A stretch of DNA of 64,000 nt from Rapana venosa (GCA_028751875.1 CM054158.1:48449108-48513107), one strand, 5' to 3'; positions 24,667 through 35,930 are shown, numbered from the stretch's first letter. The notes: a model not told the origin generated them from the sequence alone. Translations and numbers: made by a program.

Positions 24667-25992
24667 CATGGGGAAAAATCAAGACTGTATTAGTGTGCAT
24701 ACGTCCTCAGTATTTTTCTGGCATTTTGTTTGGCAGAGCTAGCATCGCTCACACTTCACAGTTTTCAGACATATACTGAATGAAAGTGTTCAAGGTATGC
24801 AATCTATCAGATGATCTTGTTTTCTGAATTCATTAAAAAAAAAAAAAAAAATTTTAATATGTTTCCCAGCAAAGTGAAATGAACTGCACACTCCTCCTCG
24901 CTTACTCGAAAACTGTTTACTGTAATTGCAAGCTGAAAGGAAATTCTTCTTCTTCGAACACTCAAACAGCAACTATTGTTGTCTGTCACATTATGAGTGA
25001 AAATGCATTGCGCTGCCGTTAAGCACCTGACAAATCAAGCCCAGCGCATCCGACTTTGGCATGGCTGAAAGGTAATGACCTTCCTACAAATGTCCCCAAA
25101 AACTTTCTGTATCACCTTTAAACAATAGTGTATCTTGCCATTTTATAAGCTCCACCTAGAAGGGAAGGTGGCAGGACAGGCAAGACGTTCACCCACCTAA
25201 CAAGTAAACAACAGGTTCTGGGTTCCATTCCCAGCCTTGCCCTTTCCTCCCAGTTTGACCCCAAAAAATCAAACTGAATGTCAAAGTCCTTCAGATGAGA
25301 CTATAAATTGAGGCCCTGTGTGCGAATGCACACAAAAAAAACAAAATCTTGTGCACATATTCAAAACCCACTCCACCTTTTGGAACGGTAGGCCATTTTG
25401 TGCTGGTAGAAACGGATAGACAAAATTTTCACACAAAAAAAACCATGACACAGGCATTGGGTTTAGACACCATTCCCGAAGTCAGAACGCAGAAACCTGG
25501 GTGGGCGGGAAAAACAGTTGATTACGCCAAAATCCCGGAGCTCTAGCTGAGGAACGAAAAAAACACAAAAAAACCCACCATTAAGCGCCACTGTCAACAC
25601 ACACTAACTCAGTCCAGAACAGTTGACATCACAGACAACAAAAGCTGTAATTCTGGCAACCTATTTATTCTATTGGGCCGAGCTGAAGAGGATCTCCCAA
25701 AACCGAGTTCGTTGGAGGGGTGTTGTTGCAGCCCTATGTTCCCCAAGGAACCAAGAGGCATAAGTCAAGTAAGTCAAGTTATTCTATGTCTGTGTAAGTA
25801 GCAAAGTGACTTTCTGCTGTAGTACGACTTGAAAGGTTTCCTTGACCCCTGCATAAGCATACATACCTGCTTACAACTCGTGTGTACAAGAGGATGCAAG
25901 ACCAGCACTGAGGTTCAAAGATCTATCTATACACAAGTCTCTCTCTCACAAACTCACTCTCACACCCAAGCATACATGGACCAAACACTTAC
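24462..25992 (-). other. Intron with GT microsatellite and a SINE
   Basis: (GT)n fills 24582-24664, an A run lies at 24835-24850, and 25165-25450 is a SINE with the alternative head. 25440-25560 matches the ~110-bp dispersed repeat. Confidence 0.6.
25165..25450 (+). mobile_element. SINE, family A body with alternative head (A2), diverged
   Basis: The head gaaggtggcaggacaggcaa with the B-box-like ggttccattccc is joined to the family A body (cagatgagactataaa...gaatgcacac). A better copy lies at 60909-61260. Confidence 0.65.
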
Positions 25993-26163
25993 CTCTCCCA
26001 TGTTGCTGTGTTCCCTTACCAAGTGGGAGTTGTAGTATGTGGAATTATTTTGCGCTTGTGACTCTGTAGCTCTGCCTGATGGGATCAGCCGATTCATTCC
26101 AACTTCAGAATTGCTCATTGGATACATGCTCGATATGTTTGAGTTTCCGTAAGCCATTGAACG
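25993..26163 (-). CDS. Gene 1 duplicated cassette exon, copy 5
   Basis: 171 nt between acceptor cttcatgtcag and donor gtaagtgttt; 57 codons in phase 0. It begins RSMAYGNSNISSMYPMSN, contains GRATESQAQNNSTYYNSH and ends REHSNMGE. It differs from copy 2 at a few residues (NRL for NQL). No domain is recognised; the sequence is rich in Ser, Asn, Tyr and Met. Confidence 0.8.
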
Positions 26164-26319
26164 CTGACATGAAGGACAGGAATTTTAATGTGAATATTTG
26201 ATCTTCTGCATATGCATATATATACACAACGGGAATTAAGACACTAGAAAGTCTGCACATCTTCTCCCAGCCCCCACCCCTCACCCCTTCCAGTTTCCAA
26301 AGGTAGTATACCATTAATT

Positions 26320-26505
26320 TTACACAGTATTGTCACACACCAAAATCCAAATTCTACTTTCCAAAGCTAGTATACCAGTTACAGGGAGTACTGTCAGGCA
26401 CCAAAACCCAAATTCTACTTTCCAAAGCTAGTATACCAGTTATAGAGTACTGTCACGCACCAACACCCACATTCTACTTTCCAAAGCTAGTATACCAGTT
26501 TACTG
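26320..26505. repeat. 59-bp minisatellite, short array
   Basis: About three units with tactttccaaagctagtata and agtactgtcacgcaccaaca. The same unit recurs at 28850-29080, 30280-30450 and 31650-32205. Confidence 0.9.
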
Positions 26506-26922
26506 AGTAGAAGAGAAGGTCATAGAGAGGGTTATTAGGCGCAGATAATAAGAACAGATCTTTTTTTTTTTTTAAGTATGCACACAGGTGTTGTGTTTTG
26601 ACATCATCCCCGACCGCAGAATGTGGCTGCCTAATTTTAGGCCCAGGGGAGGGGGGAGGTTGATTATGCAAAAACCTCACCGTATCTTATATCTGTGTAA
26701 GCAGCAAAGTAACTTTCTACAGTTGTAAGACTTGAAATGTTCAGAAGAAAAAAAAGAAAAAAAGAATAAAACACTTGAAAGGTTTCCTTGACCCCTGCAT
26801 AAGCATACATACCTGTCTACAACTCTGTGTACAAGAGGATGCAAGACCAACACTGAGGTTCAAAGATCTATACACAAGTGTCTCTCTCACAAACTCACTC
26901 TCACACCCATGCATGCATGTAT

Positions 26923-27068
26923 GGGGGTCTGTGGATCGGTGGTCTAGAGGTAACGCCCCTGCCTAGAAAGTGAAAAGTCCGGGTTGGACTGTGCGGTGGT
27001 TCAATCCCTGTTTGGGCCCCGAAACTTTTCCCCCATCCATTAGACCATGAGTAGTGGTCTGGGTGCTA

Positions 27069-27099
<31 letters not shown>

Positions 27100-27332
27100 C
27101 GTGCTAGTTTTTCAAGTGAGACGATAAACCAAGGTCCCGTGTGTTACACATATTCAGCTCCCTGGCCAAATTCTGTAGGAAAAAGCCACTCCTGATAAGG
27201 AAACAAATACAGCTGCAGACAGGAAAAAGACAAAAATGGGTGGCACTGTTCTTGTGGCGATGCACTCTCCCCTGGGAAAGCAGCCCGAATTTCACACAGA
27301 GAAATCTACCCTGAATGAAAGTGGTATGATTA
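26923..27332 (+). mobile_element. SINE family D, copy 1
   Basis: Head gtggatcggtggtctagagg (A-box-like) with a B-box-like gtggttcaatccc, then tctttcggatgagacgataa, a motif shared with family A, and an A-rich 3' end. It is repeated in the neighbouring duplicated units and at 39366-39756. Confidence 0.75.
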
Positions 27333-27375
27333 AAAAATAAAATATATATATATATATATATAGACAAACACTTAC

Positions 27376-27546
27376 CTCGCCTATGTTGCTGTGTTCCCTT
27401 ACCGAGTGGGAGTTGTAGTATGTGGAATTATCTTGCGCTTGTGACACTGTAGCTCTGCCTGATGGGATCAGCTGATTCATTCCAACTTCAGAATTGCTCA
27501 TTGGATACATGCTGGATATGTGTGAGTTTCCGTAAGCCATTGAACG
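27376..27546 (-). CDS. Gene 1 duplicated cassette exon, copy 4
   Basis: 171 nt, phase 0 to 0, acceptor cttcatgtcag, donor gtaagtgttt. It begins RSMAYGNSHISSMYPMSN, contains GRATVSQAQDNSTYYNSH and ends REHSNIGE. A piggyBac-like element starts 81 bp upstream of its acceptor, yet the reading frame and splice sites are intact. Confidence 0.8.
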
Positions 27547-27626
27547 CTGACATGAAGGACAGGAATTTTAATGTGAATATTTGATCTTCTGCATATGCAT
27601 ATATATAGATACACAAAGGGAATTAA

Positions 27627-28734
27627 CCCTAGTGGCGCGGTTCAAGGAATATTCCGGGAAAGGCGGGTCTAGGCTGTGTGGCGGATCCCGGAATATTCCG
27701 GGATGACGTGGGTGGTCATAGTTGAAAGCTTACTTTCGCTTTCAAAGGTCAGCCAATGAATGTTAAGGCCGTTGTAGGCCCGCAGAAAGGGGTGAAGGTC
27801 GTTTGACACACACAAGCAACGAAGAATCTGATTGGTTAAGAGTGTATTTTAATTTTTTTTCGGACCAGCCAAGATCGTCTTCAACAAAAATGGCGGCCAG
27901 CGTTTGCACTAGAATTTCTTCAAGCGTTTTTCGAGCTTTTTTACAAAATTGACAGCGAGGAGGAGTTTTAGAGGCTGGATTTGGTTGAAGTAAACAATGA
28001 GAGAGACGATGAGGTAAGGATTGTGGAATATTTTTGAAAAACTTGGTAAAAATCGATCGCGATCGGACTGAATCGAGCGGTGCTAGTTTTGCTGGATGGA
28101 CTTTTTCGCTACTCGGCGATTTCGATGTCACAGATTGTTTTACTTTATTTTGACGCAACGAGGCTTCGAAATAACTGTTGTTGAGTCAAATCGCTATGCT
28201 GCTGAGTACTTTGCATCACATAAAATCAAGCGATCTTTGTATTTTTGTCATAGAAAGCCACCACTTCGCACATTCCGCCATGACGGTCGCGATGGCGTCG
28301 ATCCTGTCGCTGAACTTTTCCGAGTATTTGGTGACCGATAAAGCGATGCAAACTCCTTATTTTTTGAAAACTAATGTCAAGAAATAGTGTTTACCTAATC
28401 ATGACATTTATGCACCGCAAGAACTTTGCTTATCGTGTTAAAATCGATCCGGGGCCCTGACAGTGGAACAGTGATCGGTAGTGCGAACATGATTTTTTTT
28501 TTTTTTTTTTTTTTTTTACATAATCATAAACACTACACACTATTATAAAATTATACTCATTTAAAAGCATATTATCTCTTCTTTCCAGTGATCTATAGCT
28601 TAACACATTTAATTCAGTTTTATATATCAATATCAAGGGTTGTTTGAGCCCACCATGCTCCAAAACAATGCTAGCCAATGTTAATTCAGCCAATAGAAGT
28701 GAGGCTTGTTGCTGTTTATTTAGCGCTACTAGGG
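27627..28734 (+). mobile_element. piggyBac-like non-autonomous element with TTAA target duplication
   Basis: 1,108 bp from CCCTAGTGGCGC to GCGCTACTAGGG, flanked by TTAA at 27623-27626 and 28735-28738. The three sister units with the matching flank (near 26230, 30182 and 31564) read gggaattaagacactag without interruption, giving exact empty sites. Subterminal palindromes ccggaatattccgg lie near the left end. The centre keeps a broken transposase-like frame (28096-28387) and, on the other strand, a 131-codon open frame (27763-28158) also preserved in the copy at 13-1118. Confidence 0.9.
28096..28387 (+). pseudogene. remnant of a piggyBac transposase N-terminal region, second copy
   Basis: The same two overlapping frames as at 358-649: VESNRYAAEYFASHKIKRS in one, SEYLVTDKAMQTPYFLK in the next. 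No catalytic core follows; the element jumps to a non-coding right half. Confidence 0.45.
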
Positions 28735-28849
28735 TTAAGACACTAGAAGGTCTGCACATCTTCTCCAAGCCCCCCCCCCCCCCCCCCCCCCCCCCCACCC
28801 CCCCCCCCCCGATTCTAGTTTCCACAGCTAGTATACCATTAATTTTACA

Positions 28850-29080
28850 CAGTACCGTCACGCACCAAATTCTGCTTTCCCAAGCTAGTATACCAGTTAC
28901 AGAGTACTGTCATGCACCAACACCCAAATTCTACTTTCCAAAGCTAGTATACCAGTTACAGAGTACTGTCACGCACCAACACCCACATTCTACTTTCCAA
29001 AGCTAGTATACCAGTTATAGAGTACTGTCACGCACCAACACCCACATTCTACTTTCCAAAGCTAGTATACCAGTTTACTG
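28850..29080. repeat. 59-bp minisatellite, about four units
   Basis: Units carry tactttccaaagctagtata and agtactgtcacgcaccaaca. The array follows a poly-C tract (28771-28810) that is not in the sister units to the same length. Confidence 0.9.
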
Positions 29081-29490
29081 AGTAGAAGAGGTGGTCATAG
29101 AGAGGGTTATTAGGCGCACATAATAAGAACAGATCTTTTTTTTTTTTAAACATGCACACAGGTGTTGTGTTTTGACATCATCCCCGACCGCAGAATGTGG
29201 CTGCCTAATTTTAGGCCCAGGGGGGAGGGGGGAGGTTGATTATGCAAAAACCTCACCGTATCTTATATCTGTGTAAGCAGCAAAGTAACTTTCTACAGTT
29301 GTAAGACTGGAAATGTTCAGAAGAAAAAAAAGAATAAAACACTTGAAAGGTTTCCTTGACCCTTGCATAAGCATACATACCTGTCTACAACTCTGTGTAC
29401 AAGAGGATGCAAGACCAACACTGAGGTTCAAAGATCTATACACAAGTGTCTCTCTCACAAACTCACTCTCACACCCATGCATGCATGTAT

Positions 29491-29636
29491 GGGGGTCTGT
29501 GGATCAGTGGTCTAGAGGTAACGCGCCTGCCTAGAAAGTGAAAAGTCCGGGTTGGACTGTGCGGTGGTTCAATCCCTGTTTGGGCCCCGAAACTTTTCCC
29601 CCATCCATTCGACCATGAGTAGTGGTCTGGGTGCTA

Positions 29637-29667
<31 letters not shown>

Positions 29668-29900
29668 CGTGCTAGTTTTTCAGGTGAGACGATAAACCGA
29701 TGTCCCGTGTGTTACACATATTCAGCTCCCTGGCCAAATTCTGTAGGAAAAAAGCCACTCCTGATAAGGAAACAAATACAGCTGCAGACAGGAAAAAGAC
29801 AAAAATGGGTGGCACTGTTCTTGTGGCGATGCACTCTCCCCTGGGAGAGCAGCCCAAATTTCACACAGAGAAATCTGCCCTGAATTAAAGTGGTATAATT
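29491..29900 (+). mobile_element. SINE family D, copy 2
   Basis: Near-identical to 26923-27332 and at the same position in the duplicated unit, so it was copied with the unit and not inserted afresh. Confidence 0.75.
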
Positions 29901-29940
29901 ACAAAATAAAATAAAAAATATATATAGACCAAACACTTAC

Positions 29941-30111
29941 CTCTCCTATGTTGCTGTGTTCCCTTACCAAGTGGGAGTTGTAGTATGTGGAATTATTTTG
30001 CGCTTGTGACACTGTAGCTCTGCCTGATGGGATCAGCTGATTCATTCCAACTTCAGAATTGCTCATTGGATACATGCTGGATATGTTTGAGTTTCCGAAA
30101 GCCATTGAACG
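29941..30111 (-). CDS. Gene 1 duplicated cassette exon, copy 3
   Basis: 171 nt, phase 0 to 0, intact acceptor cttcatgtcag and donor gtaagtgttt. It begins RSMAFGNSNISSMYPMSN (F for Y), contains GRATVSQAQNNSTYYNSH and ends REHSNIGE. Confidence 0.8.
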
Positions 30112-30279
30112 CTGACATGAAGGACAGGAATTTTCATGTGAATATTTGATCTTCTGCATATGCATATATATATACACAACGGGAATTAAGACACTAGAAA
30201 GTCTGCACATCTTCTCCCAGCCCCCACCCCCCACCCCTTCCAGTTTCCAAAGGTAGTATACCATTAATTTTACACAGTA

Positions 30280-30450
30280 CTGTCACACACCAAAATCCAA
30301 ATTCTACTTTCCAAAGCTAGTATACCAGTTACAGAGTACTGTCACGCACCAACACCCAAATTCTACTTTCCAAAGCTAGTATACCAGTTATAGAGTACTG
30401 TCACGCACCAACACCCACATTCTACTTTCCAAAGCTAGTATACCAGTTTA
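30280..30450. repeat. 59-bp minisatellite, about three units
   Basis: Same unit as 31650-32205, in the same position of the duplicated segment. Confidence 0.9.
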
Positions 30451-30870
30451 CTGAGTAGAAGAGGTGGTCATAGAGAGGGTTATTAGGCGCAGATAATAAG
30501 AACAGATTTTTTTTTTTTAAAACATGCACACAGGTGTTGTGTTTTGACACCATCCCCGACCGCAGAATGTGGCTGCCTAATTTTAGGCCCAGGGGGGAGG
30601 GGGGAGGTTGATTATGCAAAAACCTCACCGTATCTTATATCTGTGTAAGCAGCAAAGTAACTTTCTACAGTTGTAAGACTTGAAATGTTCAGAAGAAAAA
30701 GAAGAAGAAAAGAATAAAACACTTGAAAGGTTTCCTTGACCCCTGCGTAAGCATACATACCTGCCCACAACTCTGTGTACAAGAGGATGCAAGACCAACA
30801 CTGAGGTTCAAAGATCTATACACAAGTGTCTCTCTCACAAACTCACTCTCACACCCATGCATGCATGTAT

Positions 30871-31016
30871 GGGGGTCTGTGGATCGGTGGTCTAGAGGTA
30901 ACGCGCCTGCCTAGAAAGTGAAAAGTCCGGGTTGGACTGTGCGGGGGTTCAATCCCTGTTTGGGCCCCGAAACTTTTCCCCCATCCATTCGACCATGAGT
31001 AGTGGTCTGGGTGCTA

Positions 31017-31050
<34 letters not shown>

Positions 31051-31281
31051 GCTAGTTTTTCAGGTGAGACGATAAACTGATGTCCCGTGTGTTACACATA
31101 TTCAGCTCCCTGGCCAAATTCTGTAGAAAAAAAGCCACTCCTGATAAGGAAACAAATACAACTGCAGACAGGAAAAAGACAAAAATGGGTGGCACTGTTC
31201 TTGTGGCGATGCACTCTCCCCTGGGAGAGCAGCCCGAATTTCACACAGAGAAATCTGCCCTGAATTAAAGTGGTATGATTA
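30871..31281 (+). mobile_element. SINE family D, copy 3
   Basis: Near-identical to 29491-29900; third central unit of the tandem duplication. Confidence 0.75.
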
Positions 31282-31323
31282 AAAAATAAAATAAAATATA
31301 TATATATATAGACAAACACTTAC

Positions 31324-31494
31324 CTCTCCTATGTTGCTGTGTTCCCTTACCAAGTGGGAGTTGTAGTATGTGGAATTATTTTGCGCTTGTGATTCTGTAG
31401 CTCTGCCTGATGGGATCAGCTGATTCATTCCAACTTCAGAATTGCTCATTGGATACATGCTGGATATGTTTGAGTTTCCGTAAGCCATTGAATG
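31324..31494 (-). CDS. Gene 1 duplicated cassette exon, copy 2
   Basis: 171 nt, phase 0 to 0, intact splice sites. It begins HSMAYGNSNISSMYPMSN (H for R), contains GRATESQAQNNSTYYNSH and ends REHSNIGE. Confidence 0.8.
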
Positions 31495-31649
31495 CTGACA
31501 TGAAGGACAGGAATTTTAATGTGAATATCTGATCTTCTGCATATGCATATATATACACAACGGGAATTAAGACACTAGAAAGTCTGCACATCTTCTCCCA
31601 GCCCCCACCCCCCACCCCTTCCAGTTTCCAAAGGTAGTATACCATTAAT

Positions 31650-32205
31650 TTTACACAGTACTGTCACGCACCAACACCCAAAATCTACTTTCCAAAGCTA
31701 GTATACCAGTTACAGAGTACTGTCATGCACCAACACCCAAAATCTACTTTCCAAAGCTAGTATACCAGGGATAGAGTATTGTCACGCACCAACACCCAAA
31801 TTCTACTTTCCAAAGCTAGTATACCAGTTATAAAGTACTGTCATGCACCAACGCCCAAATTCTACTTTCCAAAGGTAGTATACCATTAATTTTACACAGT
31901 ACTGCTTTCCAAAGCTAGTATACCAGGTATAGAGTACTGTCATGCACCAACACCCAAATTCTACTTTCCAAAGCTAGTATACCAGTTATAGAGTACTGTC
32001 ATGCACCAACACCCAAATTCTACTTTCCAAAGCTAGTATACCAGTTACAGAGTACTGTCATGCACCAACACCCAAATTCTACTTTCCAAAGCTAGTATAC
32101 CAGTTACAGAGTACTGTCACGCACCAACACCCAAATTCTACTTTCCAAAGCTAGTATACCAGTTACAGAGTACTGTCAGGCACCAACACCCAAATTCTTA
32201 CAGAG
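31650..32205. repeat. 59-bp minisatellite, about nine units
   Basis: The longest of the four arrays. Starts of agtactgtc at 31933 and 31992 give the 59-bp period. Diverged relatives of the unit continue at 32870-33240. Confidence 0.9.
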
Positions 32206-32615
32206 AAGAAGAGAAGGTCATTAGGTGCAGGTAAGAGCACATCATATTTCTTTTAAAAGCATGCACACAGGTGTTGTGTTTTGACACCATCCCTGAAGCC
32301 AGAATGTGGCTGCTTAATTGGTGAGAGGGGAAAAAACGGGTGATTTTGCAAAAACCTCACTATATCTTATATCTGTGTAAGCAGCAAAGTAGCTTTCTAC
32401 AGTTGTAAGTCTTGAAATGTTCAGGGGGGAAAAAAAAAGAAATTGAAATTCCTTGACCCCTGCATAAGCATACATACCTGCCTACAACTCTGTGTACAAG
32501 AGGATGCAAGACCAGCACTGAAGTTCAAAGATCTATACACAAGTGTCTCCCTCACAAACTCACTCTCACACCCAAGCATACATGTATCACTATAATATAT
32601 AGACCAAACACTTAC

Positions 32616-32786
32616 CTTGCCCATGTTGCTGTGTTTCCTTACTGGGTGAGAGTTGTAGTATGTGGGATAATCTTGCGCTTGTGACTCTGTAGCTCTGCCT
32701 GATGGGATCAGCTGATTCATTCCAACTTCAGAATTGCTCATTGGATACATGCTGGATATGTTTGAGTTTCCGTAAACCATCGAAGG
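32616..32786 (-). CDS. Gene 1 duplicated cassette exon, copy 1 (most diverged)
   Basis: 171 nt, phase 0 to 0, acceptor cttcatgtcag, donor gtaagtgttt. It begins PSMVYGNSNISSMYPMSN, contains GRATESQAQDYPTYYNSH and ends VRKHSNMGK. It joins in phase to the exon at 33415-33756 upstream. It has most differences and no SINE beside it, which suits an older copy. Confidence 0.8.
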
Positions 32787-32869
32787 CTGACATGAAGGAC
32801 AGGATATTTACGGTGAATATCTGATCTTCAGCATGTGTATATCACCCCACCCCACCCCCAATTTTTGTT

Positions 32870-33360
32870 TCAAAAGCTAATATACCATTTAGAGTACTGT
32901 CCTACACCAACACCCAAATTTCAGTTTCTAAACCTAGCATACCATCTATACTGTCAGACACTAACACCCAAATTCTAGCTTCTCAATCTAGCAAACCATA
33001 CTTTACAGAGTACTGTTATACACACACACAAAAATCATCCTATTTCAAGTTTCCCAAGTTAGTACACCATTAACAGGGTACCGTCACACACCAAACCCCA
33101 ATGTAAGTTTCCCAAACTAGTATACCATTTACAGCATTGTTTATACACCCAAACCCCTATTTCTCAAGCTAGTATACCATTTACAGCATTGCTATACACC
33201 CAAACCCCCATTTCTCAAGCTAGTATACCATTTACAGACTATGTCATACACCAACCCCATCTTCAAAGAAAAACCAACCAAACAAAAAAACAAGGAAAAG
33301 TGACCCCCCCCCCCCCCCCCACACACCCCACCAAAAAACAAACCCAAACAAACAAAAAAA
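32870..33360. repeat. Diverged minisatellite units and poly-C tract
   Basis: Degenerate units with aagctagtataccattta and caccaaaaccc, then a C run at 33305-33320 and C/A-rich sequence up to the exon donor. Confidence 0.6.
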
Positions 33361-33414
33361 CCTCCAAACCCTACACCACCCTGACAGTCGTCACAACAAA
33401 AGACGCCGCCCTAC

Positions 33415-33756
33415 CTCTTGGGGATCCTGAGGGGACGGAGCGGCATGGACGGCAGCAGTGTGCGCTGTATGGGGCAACATCTGCGCGGCAGAGGCCAAGG
33501 TCACCATGGTCGGCACGCTTATCGACGGGGTCATGCCACTCTTACGCCGGCTTTTGCCGGCTCCTTTGGGGGTCTTGGGGGCCTTAGGGGTCTTAGGGGT
33601 CTTGGGTTTTGGAGGTCGGGGTGGGCGTGGCTCTGCCTGACCGATGGCCGAGGTTTTCTTGCTGGCTCGTATGTGGCCGCGCTTCCGCTTCTCCTGGTTC
33701 TTGGTGATGCGGCGAATGTTGCGTGCGCACGTGGACAAGCACGATCTCACCTGGGA
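33415..33756 (-). CDS. Gene 1 exon: end of module 1 and basic Lys/Pro linker
   Basis: Acceptor cttgtccctgcag, donor gtaggg; 342 nt, phase 0 to 0. It opens with SQVRSCLSTCARNIRRITKN, the second half of module 1, then a strongly basic stretch (KNQEKRKRGHIRASKK) and a Lys-Thr-Pro run (PKPKTPKTPKAPKTPKGAGK) like histone H1 or HMG tails. This suggests a nuclear, DNA-associated protein. The exon ends QDPQE at the donor and can join any of the 171-nt exons. Confidence 0.85.
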
Positions 33757-34079
33757 CTGCAGGGACAAGAGGATGCATTTTTCCCGGTTGAAAGTGAACA
33801 AATTTCTTAATGATTATACTAAGATACTACATTATTGCATCATTTACCATTAAATTAAACCAGTAAAAAAAGGAAAATCGATAAGGTAATACAAATTACC
33901 ACATATACACGCACACACATATTCCACCTGCGCGCGTGCGCGCTCACGTCCACACACATTTAAATAAAAAATGTTTTAAGAATTAAAAAAAAGAAAATCA
34001 TAAAACGTCAGGACAAACAAATTACTTCACCTACTGTTTCATCCATTCTTACACGTTTATACTTTAGATAATAAAAAGT

Positions 34080-34200
34080 GTGAGTGTGAGGAGTGTGAGT
34101 GTGTGTGTGTGTGTGTGTGCGTGTGTGTGTGTGTGCGTGTGTGTGTGTGCATGTGTGTGTGTGTGTGTGCACGCGTGCGTGTTCGCGCATGCACACACAC
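34080..34200. repeat. (GT)n microsatellite with GC steps
   Basis: Alternating gtgtgtgcgtgtgt and an acgcgtgcg/gcgcatgc boundary; a Z-DNA-prone tract in a gene 1 intron. Confidence 0.85.
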
Positions 34201-34896
34201 AAATAGTGTGTCTATGTGGGAACTCCAAGGATCATTTATGTGAACACATAAGAGAGTGTTTTGTGTTAGGGTGGGGGTTTTTTCTCTTACTTTTTTTTCA
34301 AAAATCTTTTTTCTGGATGACTTGAAAAGGTTGACAAAAATGGTTGATTTAGGATTTTGGGGGGGGAGGGGAGGGATTGGGGGGGGTGCAGGGGGGGGGT
34401 TTTTTTTGTTCCTTGGCTAGAACTTTTAGGATCACCAATAGTGAGATTTTGCGTATGCGACTGTTTTCACACACCATTAGGTAGCCACATTCCAACTTCT
34501 AGGATAAGTGTATTTAAATGCATGCTCACTATGATACGAATTAGTTTATTTCCTGGTATGCTGTCATGGCAACACTATGTAAATGATAACGTTGAGTGTG
34601 TGAATGAGTCTCACAAAGAGACAGAAAGGGAGAGAGAACAACAACAAAAACTGATCATTTCTTCTTTTTTTTTAAACTTTCTCCCGCACACCCTATAGAG
34701 CTGGAAATCTATTCTTTTGTTGACTGATTTTCTTTCTTTTTTTTAACTGTTTTCTATCACACATTTACAGAGCTGAAAATCACAGCTCCTTTATTTTTTT
34801 CTGTTCCATACTACCAGTACCACCACACCTGTGTTATGTCACCAAACAACCTAGTCTGCTTTTAACTCGCCAAAACACTGAGTAATAATTAAGTAC

Positions 34897-35187
34897 AGGT
34901 AAAGGTGTCCCATAGCCTATGTAGTCGTAGGGGAGCAAGGCATCCAAGACCTCAACTTCTCTAGGGACCAGCATATTGAGGGTGGCGCCCTGTCTCCTCT
35001 CCCTCGCTGCTTTACCTTCCCTGACCCTAAAGAGGGCAGGTACCCATTTACAGCTGGGTGAACTGGGGGATTGTACTGAAGCCAAGGTGTGCAAACGGTC
35101 ACCCATCCAAGTGGTAACCATGCTTGATACTGCTTAACCTTAGCTGGGGGAAAGGGAGCGCTCTGACCACTGAGCTATCCTATCCCC
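34897..35187 (-). mobile_element. tRNA/5S chimeric SINE, diverged copy
   Basis: On the minus strand it starts GGGGATAGGATAGCTCAGTG and contains ACTTGGATGGGTGACCG, a 5S rRNA-like block. It ends with gactacataggctatgggac. It carries more substitutions than the three other copies. Confidence 0.8.
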
Positions 35188-35204
35188 GAGTAATAATTTA
35201 GTCA

Positions 35205-35930
35205 CCAAAAATATTCTGAGCAATGAATAGCTCACCAAAAACACTTTACCTTACCAATATATAACTCAATAAAAAACATTCTGAGTAATAATTAAATCAC
35301 CAAAACCATTCTGGGTAATAATCAAGTCACCAACAACATTCTGAACAATAATAAACTTACAAACAACATTCTGAGCAATAATTAAGTCACCAAAAACATT
35401 CTGTGTAATAAAGTCACCCAAAACATTCTGTGCAATAACTAATTCCACAAAAACATTCTCTGTAATAATTAAGTTACCCAAAACATTCTGTGTAATAATT
35501 AATACCTCAAAAACATTATGTGTAATAATTAATTATTAAGTCCCCAAAAACATTCTGAGTAATAATTCCTCAAAAACATAACACCCATTATATGCGTAAT
35601 AATGAAGTCATCTAAAACATTCTGTGTAATAATTCCTCAAAAACATTCTGAGTAAAACATTCTGTGTAATAATTAAGTCACCATATAACATTCTGTGTAC
35701 ATGATAATTAAGTCCCCCAAAACATTATGTGTGATAATTAAGTCCCCAATAACATTGTGTACTAATTAAGTTGTTTTTTTAAAATTCTGTGTCATAAGTT
35801 TTAAGAAAAAAATTCTGAGCAATAATTGAATCACCAAAAACATTTTATGTAATAATTAATTCCTCAAAAACATTCTGTGTAATAATCAAGTCACCAAAAT
35901 CATACTGAGCAATAAGTAACTCACCAAAAA
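35205..35930. repeat. ~29-30-bp AT-rich tandem repeat, about 20 degenerate units
   Basis: Units of the type aataattaagtcaccaaaaa followed by cattctgtgt, with many deletions. The array ends about 80 bp from the donor of the exon at 36013-36284. Confidence 0.85.

Larger units (their letters stand above)
25829..32800. repeat. Tandem segmental duplication, five units carrying one exon each
   Basis: The block ttccttgacccctgc...tctgtgtacaagaggatgcaag recurs at about 25839, 26787, 29350, 30733 and 32451, each time followed by one 171-nt exon. Exon-to-exon spacing is 1383, 2565, 1383 and 1292 bp. The three central units carry a ~405-bp SINE next to the exon; the two outer units do not. One central unit also carries the piggyBac-like insertion. 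Introns in the central units are almost identical, so amplification is recent. Confidence 0.9.

Noticed and set aside
33189..33810. Plus-strand frames over the exon at 33415-33756
   Set aside because: Shadows of the minus-strand exon, which alone has matching splice sites and the module homology.
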